Shown: piece by piece, positions 41,616-50,140 of the stretch
Layout: each line of letters opens with the position of its first letter
Position numbering within the stretch: position 1 is the first letter of the stretch
NCBI GenBank assembly: GCA_036677685.1
Contig: JAVBWA010000007.1
Span: 3,473-67,472 of the forward strand
Source of the DNA: JAQUBU01 sp036677685
GTDB lineage: Bacteria > Bacillota > Syntrophomonadia > Syntrophomonadales > Syntrophomonadaceae
Reading direction: 5' to 3'
Length of the DNA stretch: 64,000 nt
Position numbers and translations under genes: made by a program
Notes under the pieces: generated by a model
The model's input: only the letters and a program-made list of their open reading frames with translations
Databases searched by the model: none
Told to the model about the DNA's origin: nothing

Positions 41616-43175
41616 TCAGGCTATTCCATCTTTTTGTTTTTGCAGTTCCACCCGCTGTTTGGACAGCATGAACACCAGGGGAATCGAGCAAATGCCTACC
41701 ATAGTCAGCATTACCAGGGTGTCGTCGATGCCGTTCATATAGGACTGTTTCTGAGCCAGGCGCCTTACTATTTCCAGGGTTCCGTTCCAGGAGACATCAG
41801 GGTTGATTCCCCGGCTGTTAAGGTAGCTCTGCATTTGGTTCAGGATGCTCAAATCCAACGGGGCATTGTAGTTGATACTATCGCCCAAGACTGCCATATG
41901 ATAGGCCTGGCGTTGCGTAACCATATAGGTGGTCCAGGCCACTCCCAGAGACCCGGATACCTGGCGAACCAGATTCATTGCAGCCGAAGCACTATTTACC
42001 AAATGCTCAGGCAGGGTCAGCATCCCGGCATTGCTGAGTGGCATCATTGCCAAACCAATCCCCGCCGCCCGCAGAGCCAGTATTCCCTGTAGTTCATGAT
42101 AACCGGTTTCCAAGCTTAGCAGCCGCAGGTAGTAGGTAAACCCGGTGAGAATCACCAGCCCCAGTAAACCTAGATGAAAAGCCCCATATTTGTCAAATAT
42201 TTTTCCGCTGACCGGCATTAAGAGCCCGGTCGCCAGGGCCATGGGCAAGAGCAAAACTCCGGTTTTCATCGGGCTGTAACCCAGAAGGTTCTGGGCATAT
42301 ATGGGTATTAAAAAGACCACTGAAAAAAGCAAAACGGTAATCCCCGCCATAACCAGGAGACTGGCCAGCATGACCGGATTACGAAACAACTGCATGGGAA
42401 TCAAAGGATTGGAAATCGATGATTCCCAGCCGGCAAAGAGGACAAAAGCAAATCCGGCCACCGTAAACAGGGATATTATATATTGCGAAGTCCAGCCTTC
42501 ATCCTGGCCTTCGCTTAAGGCCAGAAGCAGTGTGAAGCAGGCCGTAATAATCAAAACCGTACCCGGCAGGTCAAGTTTCAAGTCTTTTTTTACAGGAGTC
42601 TCGGATAAAAAGAAAATAGAAAGCAAAATCGCAATTATCCCCACCGGTATATTAATGGTGAAAATCCAGGGCCAGCCGAAATTATCAACCAGATAGCCGC
42701 CCAGCGTAGGTCCGATCGCCGGCCCCATGACTGCAGCAATTCCCCAAACCCCCAGGGCCATACCACTCTGCTCCTTGGGGACCAGGAAAAATATCATTGC
42801 CATACTGACCGGAATCAGCATACCGCCGCCCACCGCCTGCACCACCCGGGCGGTAATCATTGCATTGCTGCTCCAGGCCAGGCCGCAGAACGCCGATCCG
42901 GCTGTAAAAATCCCCAAAGCTATGATGTACATACGCCGGCAGCCGAAGCGTTCGCAAAAATACGCCGTAAGCGGGATTACCACCCCGGAAGTCAATAGAT
43001 AACCTGTTAATACCCATTGGATTGTATCGGTGGAAGCACCGAAAACCGCCATCATCCGCGGTAGAGCCACATTGACAATACTGGTATCAAGGATGGACAT
43101 AAAAGCCCCGATAACTAAAATCAATACCGCGCCCCAGGGGACCCGGGGTCCCTGCTTGGGTAAAGCTTCGCTCAT
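41616..43175 (-). CDS. MFS drug transporter, DHA2 family (EmrB/QacA type, 14 helices)
   Basis: 519 residues with about 14 predicted membrane helices. The DHA2 motif LDTSIVNVALPRM is in helix 1, TGYLLTSGVVIPLTAYFCERFG in the helix 2 to loop 2-3 region (motif A), and GIAAVMGPAIGPTLGGYLVD near residue 145 (motif C, antiporter signature). It exports hydrophobic compounds with proton exchange. It sits 12 bp after a short EmrA-like adaptor gene and downstream of a second adaptor and a TetR regulator, all on one strand, so it is the pump of a repressor-controlled efflux cassette. Confidence 0.94.
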   Translation of the reverse strand: MSEALPKQGPRVPWGAVLILVIGAFMSILDTSIVNVALPRMMAVFGASTDTIQWVLTGYLLTSGVVIPLTAYFCERFGCRRMYIIALGIFTAGSAFCGLAWSSNAMITARVVQAVGGGMLIPVSMAMIFFLVPKEQSGMALGVWGIAAVMGPAIGPTLGGYLVDNFGWPWIFTINIPVGIIAILLSIFFLSETPVKKDLKLDLPGTVLIITACFTLLLALSEGQDEGWTSQYIISLFTVAGFAFVLFAGWESSISNPLIPMQLFRNPVMLASLLVMAGITVLLFSVVFLIPIYAQNLLGYSPMKTGVLLLPMALATGLLMPVSGKIFDKYGAFHLGLLGLVILTGFTYYLRLLSLETGYHELQGILALRAAGIGLAMMPLSNAGMLTLPEHLVNSASAAMNLVRQVSGSLGVAWTTYMVTQRQAYHMAVLGDSINYNAPLDLSILNQMQSYLNSRGINPDVSWNGTLEIVRRLAQKQSYMNGIDDTLVMLTMVGICSIPLVFMLSKQRVELQKQKDGIA

Positions 43176-43187
43176 AGTCCCCGCCCC

Positions 43188-43841
43188 CTATTTGATATGT
43201 ATTTTGACTACGGCGTTCATACCCGGCAGCAATTGCTGAGCCTGGTAATCGGCAATACTTATTTTAACCGGCACCCGCTGGGTGATTTTTACAAAGGAGT
43301 TGCCGGTATTTTGCTGGGGCAGCAAGGAGAATACAGAGTTGGCGGCATTACCTATATTGAGAATATTTCCGGTAAATTTTAGACCGGGCAGCAAATCCAG
43401 CGTGAATTCCACCTTCTGCCCCGGCTTCAACTTTTTCAGTTTGTCTTCTTCGATATTGGCGGTGATGTATAAGGCTTTTAAATCAGCCATCAGCAGTAAA
43501 GGCACACCCGGAGAGCCTATTTCACCCGGATGGGCGGTTTTTTTAATAACGGTTCCGCTGATCGGTGCTTTAATAATGCTCAAATCAATATTACTGGCAG
43601 CCGCCAGGGTGAGATCGGATTGCCGCCCGATATAATCGTCTTTTTGCAGAAACTGTCCTTCTTCGACCGGCAGTTCCACAATCTTGCCGGTAACCTGGGG
43701 GCTTACCTTTATAATATCGCCATCCACCCGGGCATCTTCGGTTTTGACATAATTATCATTCTGATACCAGTAATAAAAAGCTATCCCGCTCAGGCTAATA
43801 ATCATTAACAATCCGATTAAAACCAACCTGGTTTTCCCCAT
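43188..43841 (-). CDS. EmrA/HlyD-like membrane-fusion adaptor (short form)
   Basis: 217 residues. One N-terminal membrane helix (residues 5-26) is followed by DNYVKTEDARVDGDIIKVSP, QVTGKIVELPVEEGQFLQKD (first half of the biotinyl-lipoyl-like fold) and IKAPISGTVIKKTAHPGEIG (second half). A beta-barrel part follows, with LKPGQKVEFTLDLLPG. The long coiled-coil hairpin of typical EmrA is almost absent, which fits a bacterium without an outer membrane. It is 4 bp from the upstream adaptor gene and 12 bp from the MFS pump gene and probably works with the pump. Confidence 0.9.
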   Translation of the reverse strand: MGKTRLVLIGLLMIISLSGIAFYYWYQNDNYVKTEDARVDGDIIKVSPQVTGKIVELPVEEGQFLQKDDYIGRQSDLTLAAASNIDLSIIKAPISGTVIKKTAHPGEIGSPGVPLLLMADLKALYITANIEEDKLKKLKPGQKVEFTLDLLPGLKFTGNILNIGNAANSVFSLLPQQNTGNSFVKITQRVPVKISIADYQAQQLLPGMNAVVKIHIK

Positions 43842-43845
43842 AGCA

Positions 43846-44952
43846 CTATTCCCCCTCCTGAATGGCCGAGTTTTCGGCCCTTACCTGAACCTGCTGTCCG
43901 TCCTGCAAATCTGTGGGTGCGGCGAGAATTGCAGTTTCCCCTTCTTTAAGGCCGCTCAAGACCATAGTGTTTTGCTGGTCGGAGCTACCCAACAAAAGCT
44001 TCCTTTTTTCCGCCTTGCCATTCTCCACTATAAACACACTGGAGCTATTCCCGACTTCATTAATAAGAGCGGTTTTGGGAAGCAGCAACCCTTTTTCGGG
44101 CTGCGCTTTCATTTTCACTTCGGCAAACATACCGGGCTTTAAAATATGCCGGGGATTATCAACCTGTATTTTGACGGTATAGGCTTTGGTCTGAAGATCG
44201 GCAGCCGGCGAAATGGCAGTTATGGTCCCAATAAAAACTTTTGGGGAAGCGGCTGCTACGGTCACCTCAGCGGTCTGCCCGGTTTTAAGCTGGTTGATTT
44301 GCGATTCACCCACCCCGAGCTTTACCAGCACCTGGTCGAGATTGACCATGCTAATGACGGGCGCCTGGGGCAGTACTATTTCCCCGGGATTAACGCTTCG
44401 GGCTGTAATTACTCCCGAAAAAGGTGCTTTTATAAAAGTATCTTCATAGGCAATCCGGGCTTTTTCAAGGTTGGCCCGGGCCGAGCGAAGGGCAGCTTCG
44501 GTTTTGCGGTAGGCTCCTTCATAATTATCATCAAAACTCGCCTGGCTTAAAGCCCCAGAGACCAGAAGGGCTTTGCCGCGTTCGTAGTTTTTGGCAGCCA
44601 GGTCATGAGCGATTTGCGCACTGTCCAAGGCCGACCGGACCACTTCAATATTGGCCTGCAGGTCATCGGCCTCCAGATTCATTAAAACCTGGCCCTTTTT
44701 CACGCCCACACCCACATCAACTTTGACTTCACGCACTTTCCCGGTCACTTTGCTGACCACACTGGCGGTTTGTACAGCTTCAAGCTTCCCGTTGATGACA
44801 GCCTGGTTTTGAAGTATGCCGGTTTTTACCCTTACCCCGGCCAAAACCGGAACAGCATCATCAGTTTTCGGGTTGTTGCTGCATCCTCCCATAAACAAAG
44901 TCAATATTAATAAGAACAAAACCAAAATGGGGCGGAGCCTTCTGAAATTCAT
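43846..44952 (-). CDS. RND/HlyD-type efflux adaptor lipoprotein
   Basis: 368 residues. The signal peptide ends in LFMGGCSNN (lipid-anchored Cys near residue 25). The order is lipoyl half (VVSKVTGKVREVKVDVGVGV), a coiled-coil hairpin at about residues 90-160, lipoyl half 2 (IKAPFSGVITARSVNPGEIV), beta-barrel (LKTGQTAEVTVAAASPKVF) and membrane-proximal domain. This is an AcrA/MexA-like layout, but the cassette has an MFS rather than RND pump, so it brings two adaptors to one transporter. Its ATG overlaps the TetR stop (ATGA). Confidence 0.92.
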   Translation of the reverse strand: MNFRRLRPILVLFLLILTLFMGGCSNNPKTDDAVPVLAGVRVKTGILQNQAVINGKLEAVQTASVVSKVTGKVREVKVDVGVGVKKGQVLMNLEADDLQANIEVVRSALDSAQIAHDLAAKNYERGKALLVSGALSQASFDDNYEGAYRKTEAALRSARANLEKARIAYEDTFIKAPFSGVITARSVNPGEIVLPQAPVISMVNLDQVLVKLGVGESQINQLKTGQTAEVTVAAASPKVFIGTITAISPAADLQTKAYTVKIQVDNPRHILKPGMFAEVKMKAQPEKGLLLPKTALINEVGNSSSVFIVENGKAEKRKLLLGSSDQQNTMVLSGLKEGETAILAAPTDLQDGQQVQVRAENSAIQEGE

Positions 44953-45572
44953 GCCTTTTCTCCCCTTCCCGCTCCGTAAAGCATGATATCCGCAACTTTG
45001 TCAATTATCTCATTGGTCCTGGCATCAGCAACTCCCTGTGCGTATACATCCTGCTCAAACACTAAAACGCCAAAGAATATCCCCATAAAACAGGAAGTAA
45101 CCACCGAGACATCCAGAGACCGCATGTTCCCTGCTTCGATCTGTTTCTCTATATACTGTCCCAGCAGTTTCCGTACCGATTGATAGATTTTTGTATAATA
45201 AATTTCACGTAAATCCGCGTCGAATCTGGTTTCAAGCAATACTATCTTTAAAAGAGTAAAATTTTTTCTCAAAAATCTAAACCGGTCGTGCAGGACAAAA
45301 CGCAGGACTTCCTCCGGGTCTTTGCCTTTGGAGTCGACCAGAGCCTGCTCCAGGGTACGGATGGCCATTTCCGGCATCATGGTATCTACTACTTTGACCA
45401 GAATTTGCCTCAGGATATCTTTCTTACTGGGAAAATAATTAAATATGGTGCCCTCCGCGACCCCCGCTTCCCGTGCGATCTCGCGGGTGGTCGCCCCGTT
45501 AAAGCCTTTCTCTTCAAAAACCCGAACTGCCGCTTCGAGAATTTGCATTTCTTTGTCACCCTTTTTTGCCAT
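44949..45572 (-). CDS. TetR/AcrR-family repressor of the efflux cassette
   Basis: About 207 residues. The helix-turn-helix is at residues 10-55: ILEAAVRVFEEKGFNGATTR, EIAREAGVAEGTIFNYFPSK. The rest is an all-helical ligand-binding domain. I chose the ATG at 45572, close behind AAAGGAGA; a start at 45614 lies inside the palindromic operator. It is first in the operon and overlaps the adaptor gene by 4 bp. The 26-bp palindrome at 45592-45617 sits on its promoter, so it should repress itself and the pump until a drug-like ligand binds. Confidence 0.94.
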   Translation of the reverse strand: MAKKGDKEMQILEAAVRVFEEKGFNGATTREIAREAGVAEGTIFNYFPSKKDILRQILVKVVDTMMPEMAIRTLEQALVDSKGKDPEEVLRFVLHDRFRFLRKNFTLLKIVLLETRFDADLREIYYTKIYQSVRKLLGQYIEKQIEAGNMRSLDVSVVTSCFMGIFFGVLVFEQDVYAQGVADARTNEIIDKVADIMLYGAGRGEKA

Positions 45573-45591
45573 GGCAATATCTCCTTTAATT

Positions 45592-45617
45592 AATATGAGT
45601 GAGTGCTCACTCATATT
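45592..45617. promoter_or_regulatory. Palindromic operator of the TetR repressor
   Basis: AATATGAGTGAG, TG, CTCACTCATATT: 12-bp arms pair perfectly around two bases. It overlaps the -10 hexamer and start region of the promoter at 45615-45643 and ends 19 bp before the TetR start codon. Confidence 0.85.
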
Positions 45618-45643
45618 ATATTATCATCGTCCCTTTTTGCCAA
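45615..45643 (-). promoter_or_regulatory. Sigma-A promoter of the TetR-efflux operon
   Basis: On the minus strand: TTGGCA, 17 bp, TATAAT. The -10 overlaps the operator palindrome, as expected for repression by blocking polymerase. Confidence 0.8.
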
Positions 45644-45654
45644 GCAGATAATGG

Positions 45655-45700
45655 AAATAAAAACAGGCTAACCAAGACACCCAGTCCAGGTTAACCTGTT
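45655..45700 (-). terminator. Terminator of the trpXYZ operon
   Basis: On the minus strand AACAGGTTAACC pairs with GGTTAGCCTGTT (11 of 12) around a 15-nt loop, then TTTTATTTCC. It lies 16 bp after the ATPase stop and directly before the TetR promoter. Confidence 0.8.
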
Positions 45701-45715
45701 GATAAAACGATATAT

Positions 45716-46510
45716 TTAAACCAGCAAGAGCCGGTCGTTGTCCAGTTCTTCACCGCTCTGGCGGCCAAATTGTTTCACAAGTTGCTCCACCGTCATCGCT
45801 TCTCTTTCTTTTCCGGCAATATCCATGATAATCCGGCCTTCGTGCATCATGATGGTGCGGCTGCCGTGTTCCAGGGCCGCTTTCATATTGTGGGTCACCA
45901 TGATCGTGCACAAATCATGCTCCAATACGATTTCCCGGGTTAGCTGCAAAACCTTTCTGGCCATGGCCGGGTCCAGGGCTGCGGTATGCTCGTCCAGCAG
46001 CAGGAGCTCCGGCTTAACCATGGTAGCCATAAGCAGAGTAAGGGCCTGGCGCTGTCCGCCGGAAAGCAAACCCACTTTTTGTTTCATGCGGTCTTCCAGC
46101 CCCAGTTCCAACAAGGCTAAGCGTTCCCTGAAGAACTTGTAATCAGGCTTTTTAATGCCCAGCTTGAGTCCCCGGGGTTTTCCTTTGTCATAGGCTATGG
46201 CCAGGTTTTCCTCGATGGTCATATCAAAGGCCGTGCCTTGCAAGGGGTCCTGAAACACTCTCCCTATATACCTGGAGCGCCGGTACTCCGGCCAGAAAGT
46301 CAGATCCCGTCCGCCCAACATAATGCGGCCCCGGTCTATCTCATAAACTCCGGAGACGCAATTGAGCAGGGTGGATTTACCGGCTCCGTTGCCGCCGATA
46401 ACGGTTACGAACTCGCCTTCATCCAAGATCAGGCTGATATTGTCCAATGCCCGCCTCTCATTGATGCTGCCCACTCCAAAGGTTTTAGTCAGTTCTTCAA
46501 TCTTCAGCAT
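45716..46510 (-). CDS. trpZ: ABC importer ATPase, probable tryptophan transporter
   Basis: 264 residues. Walker A GGNGAGKSTLL is near residue 39, the signature LSGGQRQALTLL near residue 142 and Walker B LLLLDEHTAALDP near residue 165, followed by the H-loop in IMVTHNMKAALEHG. It belongs to the ATPase type (COG1101) that accompanies the YcjX-like ABC substrate-binding protein of pfam04392. Its ATG overlaps the permease stop. The operon has a T-box leader with TGG triplets in the specifier region, matching the T-box-regulated trpXYZ tryptophan importers described in Firmicutes. The substrate is inferred from that leader. Confidence 0.88.
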   Translation of the reverse strand: MLKIEELTKTFGVGSINERRALDNISLILDEGEFVTVIGGNGAGKSTLLNCVSGVYEIDRGRIMLGGRDLTFWPEYRRSRYIGRVFQDPLQGTAFDMTIEENLAIAYDKGKPRGLKLGIKKPDYKFFRERLALLELGLEDRMKQKVGLLSGGQRQALTLLMATMVKPELLLLDEHTAALDPAMARKVLQLTREIVLEHDLCTIMVTHNMKAALEHGSRTIMMHEGRIIMDIAGKEREAMTVEQLVKQFGRQSGEELDNDRLLLV

Positions 46511-47421
46511 CAGTTCCGTCCTCCCTGCCTACCGGTTGCTGCAATTCGCTTTTTAAGCAGAGCAATGTAGTGCTTTATAACCGGCATGGATAGGGCAAGG
46601 GCCACGATCAGAGCCGATACCAGTTTCAAGTCGGTGGGGGGCATCCCCAGTTCCAGAGCCAGGGCAATAACCAGACGATAGAGTATAGCTCCCAGTATGA
46701 CTGCGATCAGGCGGCGCAGCAGCGGGCTGCTGCCAAATACTACTTCACCGACAATAACCGAGGCCAGTCCGATGATAACCATACCGATGCCCATGCTGAC
46801 ATCGGCAAAAGACTGGTATTGGGCGATCAATGCGCCCGATAAAGCCACCAGTCCGTTGGAGAGCGCCAAACCGATAATTATAATCGTATCGGTGTTGACT
46901 CCCAAGGCTCTCACCATCTTGTCGTTGTCTCCGGTGGCCCGCAGCACAAAGCCCAGTTTGGTTTTCAAAAAGCAGAACAATAAAACCAATATGGTAAGAA
47001 GTATTGCCAGAGGTATAATCATGGTGGCATAAGCCTCCAACGAAGTGCCTTGAAGGATGCTGAACACTGTGGTCTTATTCAGCAGCGGGATATTGGGGCG
47101 TCCGGTCATTACTTTCAAGTTAATGGAATAGAGGCCCAGCATTACCAGAATTCCTGCCAGCAAGGGCTGAATTCTAAGCTTGGTGTGCAAGAGGGCAGTT
47201 ACGCACCCTGCCAGGCAACCGGCCACAAAAGCGGACCCCATGCCCAAACCCGGCTGGCCGGTGCTGCATAAGACCGCCGAACAGGCCGCTCCCAGAGTAA
47301 AACTGCTGTCTACGGTAAGATCGGGAATATTAAGGGTTCTAAATGATATAAAAACTCCCAGGGCCATAATCGCATAGATTATGCCCAATTCCAAAGTGCC
47401 CTGCAAGGCCATCATGGTCAT
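46510..47421 (-). CDS. trpY: ABC importer permease, probable tryptophan transporter
   Basis: 303 residues with about 8-9 membrane helices, of the branched-chain-permease-like family (COG4120). GIIYAIMALGVFISFRTLNI and PDLTVDSSFTLGAACSAVL open the protein, and VRALGVNTDTIIIIGLALSN carries the coupling-helix region. AGGAGC precedes the ATG. The gene begins 165 bp after the substrate-binding protein gene, with a stem-loop at 47525-47569 in between, and overlaps the ATPase start by one base. Confidence 0.9.
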   Translation of the reverse strand: MTMMALQGTLELGIIYAIMALGVFISFRTLNIPDLTVDSSFTLGAACSAVLCSTGQPGLGMGSAFVAGCLAGCVTALLHTKLRIQPLLAGILVMLGLYSINLKVMTGRPNIPLLNKTTVFSILQGTSLEAYATMIIPLAILLTILVLLFCFLKTKLGFVLRATGDNDKMVRALGVNTDTIIIIGLALSNGLVALSGALIAQYQSFADVSMGIGMVIIGLASVIVGEVVFGSSPLLRRLIAVILGAILYRLVIALALELGMPPTDLKLVSALIVALALSMPVIKHYIALLKKRIAATGRQGGRN

Positions 47422-47524
47422 GATATACGGCTCCTTTTTTTGTACTAGTATCTAGTATAACGTTTTAACCTATATCGCACCATATCTTGATAATGACTAG
47501 TATTCTACAAGACCGATATGAAAA

Positions 47525-47569
47525 TGAGGGAGGCCGCAAGGGTTTTATTCCCCTCACGCCTCCCCCTCA
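47525..47569 (-). terminator. Intergenic hairpin between trpX and trpY
   Basis: On the minus strand a two-part stem, TGAGGGGGAGGC / GCCTCCCTCA with an inner GTGAGGG/CCCTTGC helix, is followed by TTTTC. Such hairpins after a binding-protein gene commonly allow only part of transcription through, giving excess binding protein over permease. Confidence 0.55.
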
Positions 47570-47586
47570 CGCATTACTGTCTGATA

Positions 47587-48648
47587 CTATTCGCCTAATA
47601 CCTTGGCTTCCTTCAAAATATCTTGGGGTATCACAACCCCGATGGCCTTGGCCGTGTTTTTATTCACATAGATATCTATATCCGACATTATTTTAACCGG
47701 AATATCCCCGGGCTTCTTGCCGTTCAGGATCTCCACCGCCATTTTGGCTGTCTCCTGGCCCAGACTAACATAATTGACACCATAAGTAGCCAGCCCGCCG
47801 TCTTGCACCATCGAATCGGCACCCACATATACCGGGATCTTGGCCTTGTTGGCTACCTGCGTAACCAGAGGCATGGCGGAAGCTACGGTATTGTCTATGG
47901 GTGAGAATATGGCATCGCTTTTGCCGACCAGGGAGGTGACCGCCTGCTGAACATCAGATGAATTGGTTACCGTCGCTTCTACAACTTTCAGACCGTTCTT
48001 GGCGGCATAAGCCTTCAAATCATTAACTACGGAAACCGAATTGGTCTCGCCGGAGTTATAAAGAGCGCCGATCGTTTTGATTTTGGGGGTAATGCGTTTG
48101 GCCAGCTGCATGATCTTTTCCGCCGATACCGCATCGGAAGTTCCGGTCACATTTTGTCCCGGCTTTTCCAGGTTGCTGACCAGGCCCGACCCAACCGGAT
48201 CGGTGCAAGCTGAGAAAAGCACTGGTATAGTTTTGGTCTCGCCAACGGCGGCCTGGGCTGAAGGTGTAGCTATGGCTACAATCATGTCATATTTGTTATT
48301 GGCGAACTTCTGGCATATGGTTTTTAAGTTGGTCTGCTCGTTCTGGGCATTTTGATAATCGATGCTGATTTGCTCCCCATCCTTGAAACCTTCTTTAGCC
48401 AGTTCCTCAACAAAAGATTCCCGGATAGTGTTAAGTGAGGGATGTTCAACAATCTGTACGATACCAATCATCTTTTGGCCGGTTTTGTCCGGGGCTGCAG
48501 CTTCCTTACTCTGATCTGCGGTATTTTGTTCTTCTACCCCGGTTTTCGATTTCGCAGATTCCTGGTCGCTGTTTCCCGCACAGCCTGCCAATGACAACAA
48601 CAAGACCGACATACACAATAGGGCAATAATTTTTAAGTACTTCTTCAC
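47587..48648 (-). CDS. trpX: ABC importer substrate-binding lipoprotein, probable tryptophan transporter
   Basis: 353 residues from the GTG at 48648, which stands 8 nt after GGGAGG; longer in-frame readings run back over unrelated leader sequence. The signal peptide ends in LLSLAGCAGN (lipobox). A low-complexity linker precedes a type I periplasmic-binding fold (pfam04392-like): MIGIVQIVEHPSLNTIRESF, VAIATPSAQAAVGETKTIPV, FSACTDPVGSGLVSNLEKPG and TYGVNYVSLGQETAKMAVEI. It is first in the operon behind a T-box at 48925-49190, with repeat copy 6 in between. Tryptophan specificity is inferred from the leader, not from the binding site. Confidence 0.88.
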   Translation of the reverse strand: MKKYLKIIALLCMSVLLLSLAGCAGNSDQESAKSKTGVEEQNTADQSKEAAAPDKTGQKMIGIVQIVEHPSLNTIRESFVEELAKEGFKDGEQISIDYQNAQNEQTNLKTICQKFANNKYDMIVAIATPSAQAAVGETKTIPVLFSACTDPVGSGLVSNLEKPGQNVTGTSDAVSAEKIMQLAKRITPKIKTIGALYNSGETNSVSVVNDLKAYAAKNGLKVVEATVTNSSDVQQAVTSLVGKSDAIFSPIDNTVASAMPLVTQVANKAKIPVYVGADSMVQDGGLATYGVNYVSLGQETAKMAVEILNGKKPGDIPVKIMSDIDIYVNKNTAKAIGVVIPQDILKEAKVLGE

Positions 48649-48759
48649 AACCGATACCTCCCGCTTATTTTTTCCAGGTGTCTCTTCCCTGTCGGCTTTG
48701 AGCATCGGGGAACATATTTTCACCTCATTATGCTTTTCAGAATCAATCCAAGCATAAGT

Positions 48760-48899
48760 TTTAAGCATCGGAAGAAACTGACGAGCAGTTTCAACAAACC
48801 GCTGCAACGAGGTGCACCTCGTTATAACCCGTTTCCTGGTTTGTTAATAGTAACCTAACCACTTAAAGAAACGGTGGACGTCTTTCCGCCTCGTTATAA
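48760..48899 (+). repeat. Dispersed structured repeat, copy 6 (between T-box and trpX)
   Basis: It starts TTTAAGCATCGGAAGAAACT. Its AACGAGG arm is followed at once by TGCACCTCGTTATAAC, so the palindrome ACGAGGTGCACCTCGT forms a collapsed unit complete with the usual end sequence. A normal 3' half (GTTAATAG, an ACTT/AAACGG hairpin and CGCCTCGTTATAAA) then follows. This looks like two units merged by recombination. It lies in the mRNA leader of trpX, downstream of the attenuator. Confidence 0.75.
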
Positions 48900-48924
48900 A
48901 GGTCAACAAGTATAAATGGGCAAT

Positions 48925-49190
48925 AAAAAACACCCGCCCTTTAGCTAAGGACAGGTATTACCTGCGGTGCCACCTTACTTGATGCATAAATAATGCATCC
49001 CCTCTCCAGAGTGTTAAACACCCATAGCCTGTAACGCTAGCCAAGCGTCGAAAGCTACTAAAGCCTTGCAGCCTGTTCACTTCGCCCTCCGAGGCCCATT
49101 TATCCACTCCGTTACCTGCCGGATTTCCACCCTCCCGGCTCTCTGTGTGGTTGGTTTTGTGGTTTTACTCCCTCTTCAACGGTTTAATGA
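48925..49190 (-). promoter_or_regulatory. T-box leader of the trpXYZ operon
   Basis: The T-box core AAGGTGGCACCGCAG is read on the minus strand at 48962-48976. A terminator (CCTTAGCTAAAGG stem, then TGTTTTTTATT) follows at about 48925-48958. Stem I elements AGGGAGTAAAACC and GAGAGCCGGGAGGGTGGAAA are visible upstream. In the specifier region TGG occurs at 49096-49098 and 49104-49106; either would be a tryptophan codon. Uncharged tRNA-Trp should therefore turn on the importer. Confidence 0.9.
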
Positions 49191-49191
49191 A

Positions 49192-49220
49192 ATATAATCA
49201 CATATCATATAGATTGTCAA
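49192..49220 (-). promoter_or_regulatory. Sigma-A promoter of the trpXYZ operon
   Basis: On the minus strand: TTGACA, 17 bp, TTATAT. Transcription would start just before the T-box. From here to the HAD gene start at 49441 I see nothing further. Confidence 0.75.
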
Positions 49221-49440
49221 TAATTCAAAGCGCCTGAAACCTGCAAACTCCTCTAAATACGGTCTTTGTAAATGTACAGGATTCTTGCTTTTAGTCATAA
49301 GATAAAAGCTTATGATTAACTAACCGTCAAAGGCAACAGTTCTTTGTAGTATAATTTCATGTGATGGACGATTAAATCTTAGGGTAATTAATCCTTAATT
49401 CCCCCACCCTTAACCCTTACTAATGGAAGGAGAAGAAAAC

Positions 49441-50028
49441 TTGAAAATCGGCATTGATATAGACAACACCATAACCCATACCACCGAAATGATTATGCAC
49501 TACGCCCGGATATTCGGAGCCGAAAAACAATTAAACACTGTTCCCGACCCGAATTATTACTACCTGGAGGATGCTTTAGGCTGGGATTCTGCAACCGCCA
49601 ACTACTTTCTGGATAATTATCTCAGCAGGATTTACCGGGAAATGCATCCCAAGGAGCAGGCAGTTGAAGTTATCCGCCAGTTAAAACATGAACATGAACT
49701 GTTTTTAATTACCTCCCGAAATTATCAATTCCCGCTGGTTGAAGAGGTAACTCTGGAATGGCTGCAGAACTATGGGATTGCTTATGACCAGTTGATTTTA
49801 AACGCCACTCCTAATATGCACCACTTCAGCAAGCTGGGGGTCTGCCAGGAACACGGCATCGAACTGATGATCGAAGACCACCATGACCTGGCCCTGGAGT
49901 TGAGCCAGGCCATACCGGTTATTCTCTTTGACTACCCCTACAACCGACACTTAAGATCGGACAATATTATCCGTGTCCAGCACTGGAATGAGGTTATAGA
50001 TTGTTTGCATAGAATTGCCATTCGATAG
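49441..50028 (+). CDS. HAD-superfamily hydrolase, 5'-nucleotidase/COG5663-like
   Basis: 195 residues. HAD motif I, IGIDIDNTITHTTE, is at the N-terminus (nucleophile Asp and general-acid Asp), motif II is LITSRN near residue 98, and motif III/IV acidic residues are in ELMIEDHHDLALEL near residue 145. This is the layout of small cytoplasmic phosphatases such as 5'(3')-deoxyribonucleotidase-like proteins. The TTG at 49441 stands behind AAGGAGAAG; an ATG at 49423 precedes the ribosome site and is less likely. It is monocistronic. The substrate is not predictable. Confidence 0.88.
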   Translation: MKIGIDIDNTITHTTEMIMHYARIFGAEKQLNTVPDPNYYYLEDALGWDSATANYFLDNYLSRIYREMHPKEQAVEVIRQLKHEHELFLITSRNYQFPLVEEVTLEWLQNYGIAYDQLILNATPNMHHFSKLGVCQEHGIELMIEDHHDLALELSQAIPVILFDYPYNRHLRSDNIIRVQHWNEVIDCLHRIAIR

Positions 50029-50042
50029 CCCAAACCCGACAC

Positions 50043-50072
50043 AAGAAAAAAGGGGCATATATTATGCCCCTT
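50043..50072 (-). terminator. Terminator of the thiolase gene
   Basis: On the minus strand AAGGGGCATA pairs with TATGCCCC, followed by TTTTTTCTTG. It lies about 70 bp past the thiolase stop, and the same hairpin could also slow + strand transcription from the HAD gene. Confidence 0.75.
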
Positions 50073-50140
50073 AGGTCTATTTTGCAGCTCTGATTTTGTG
50101 GTTTTCTTGTTCAAGCGATTCAACTAATCCGGGATTCCGC

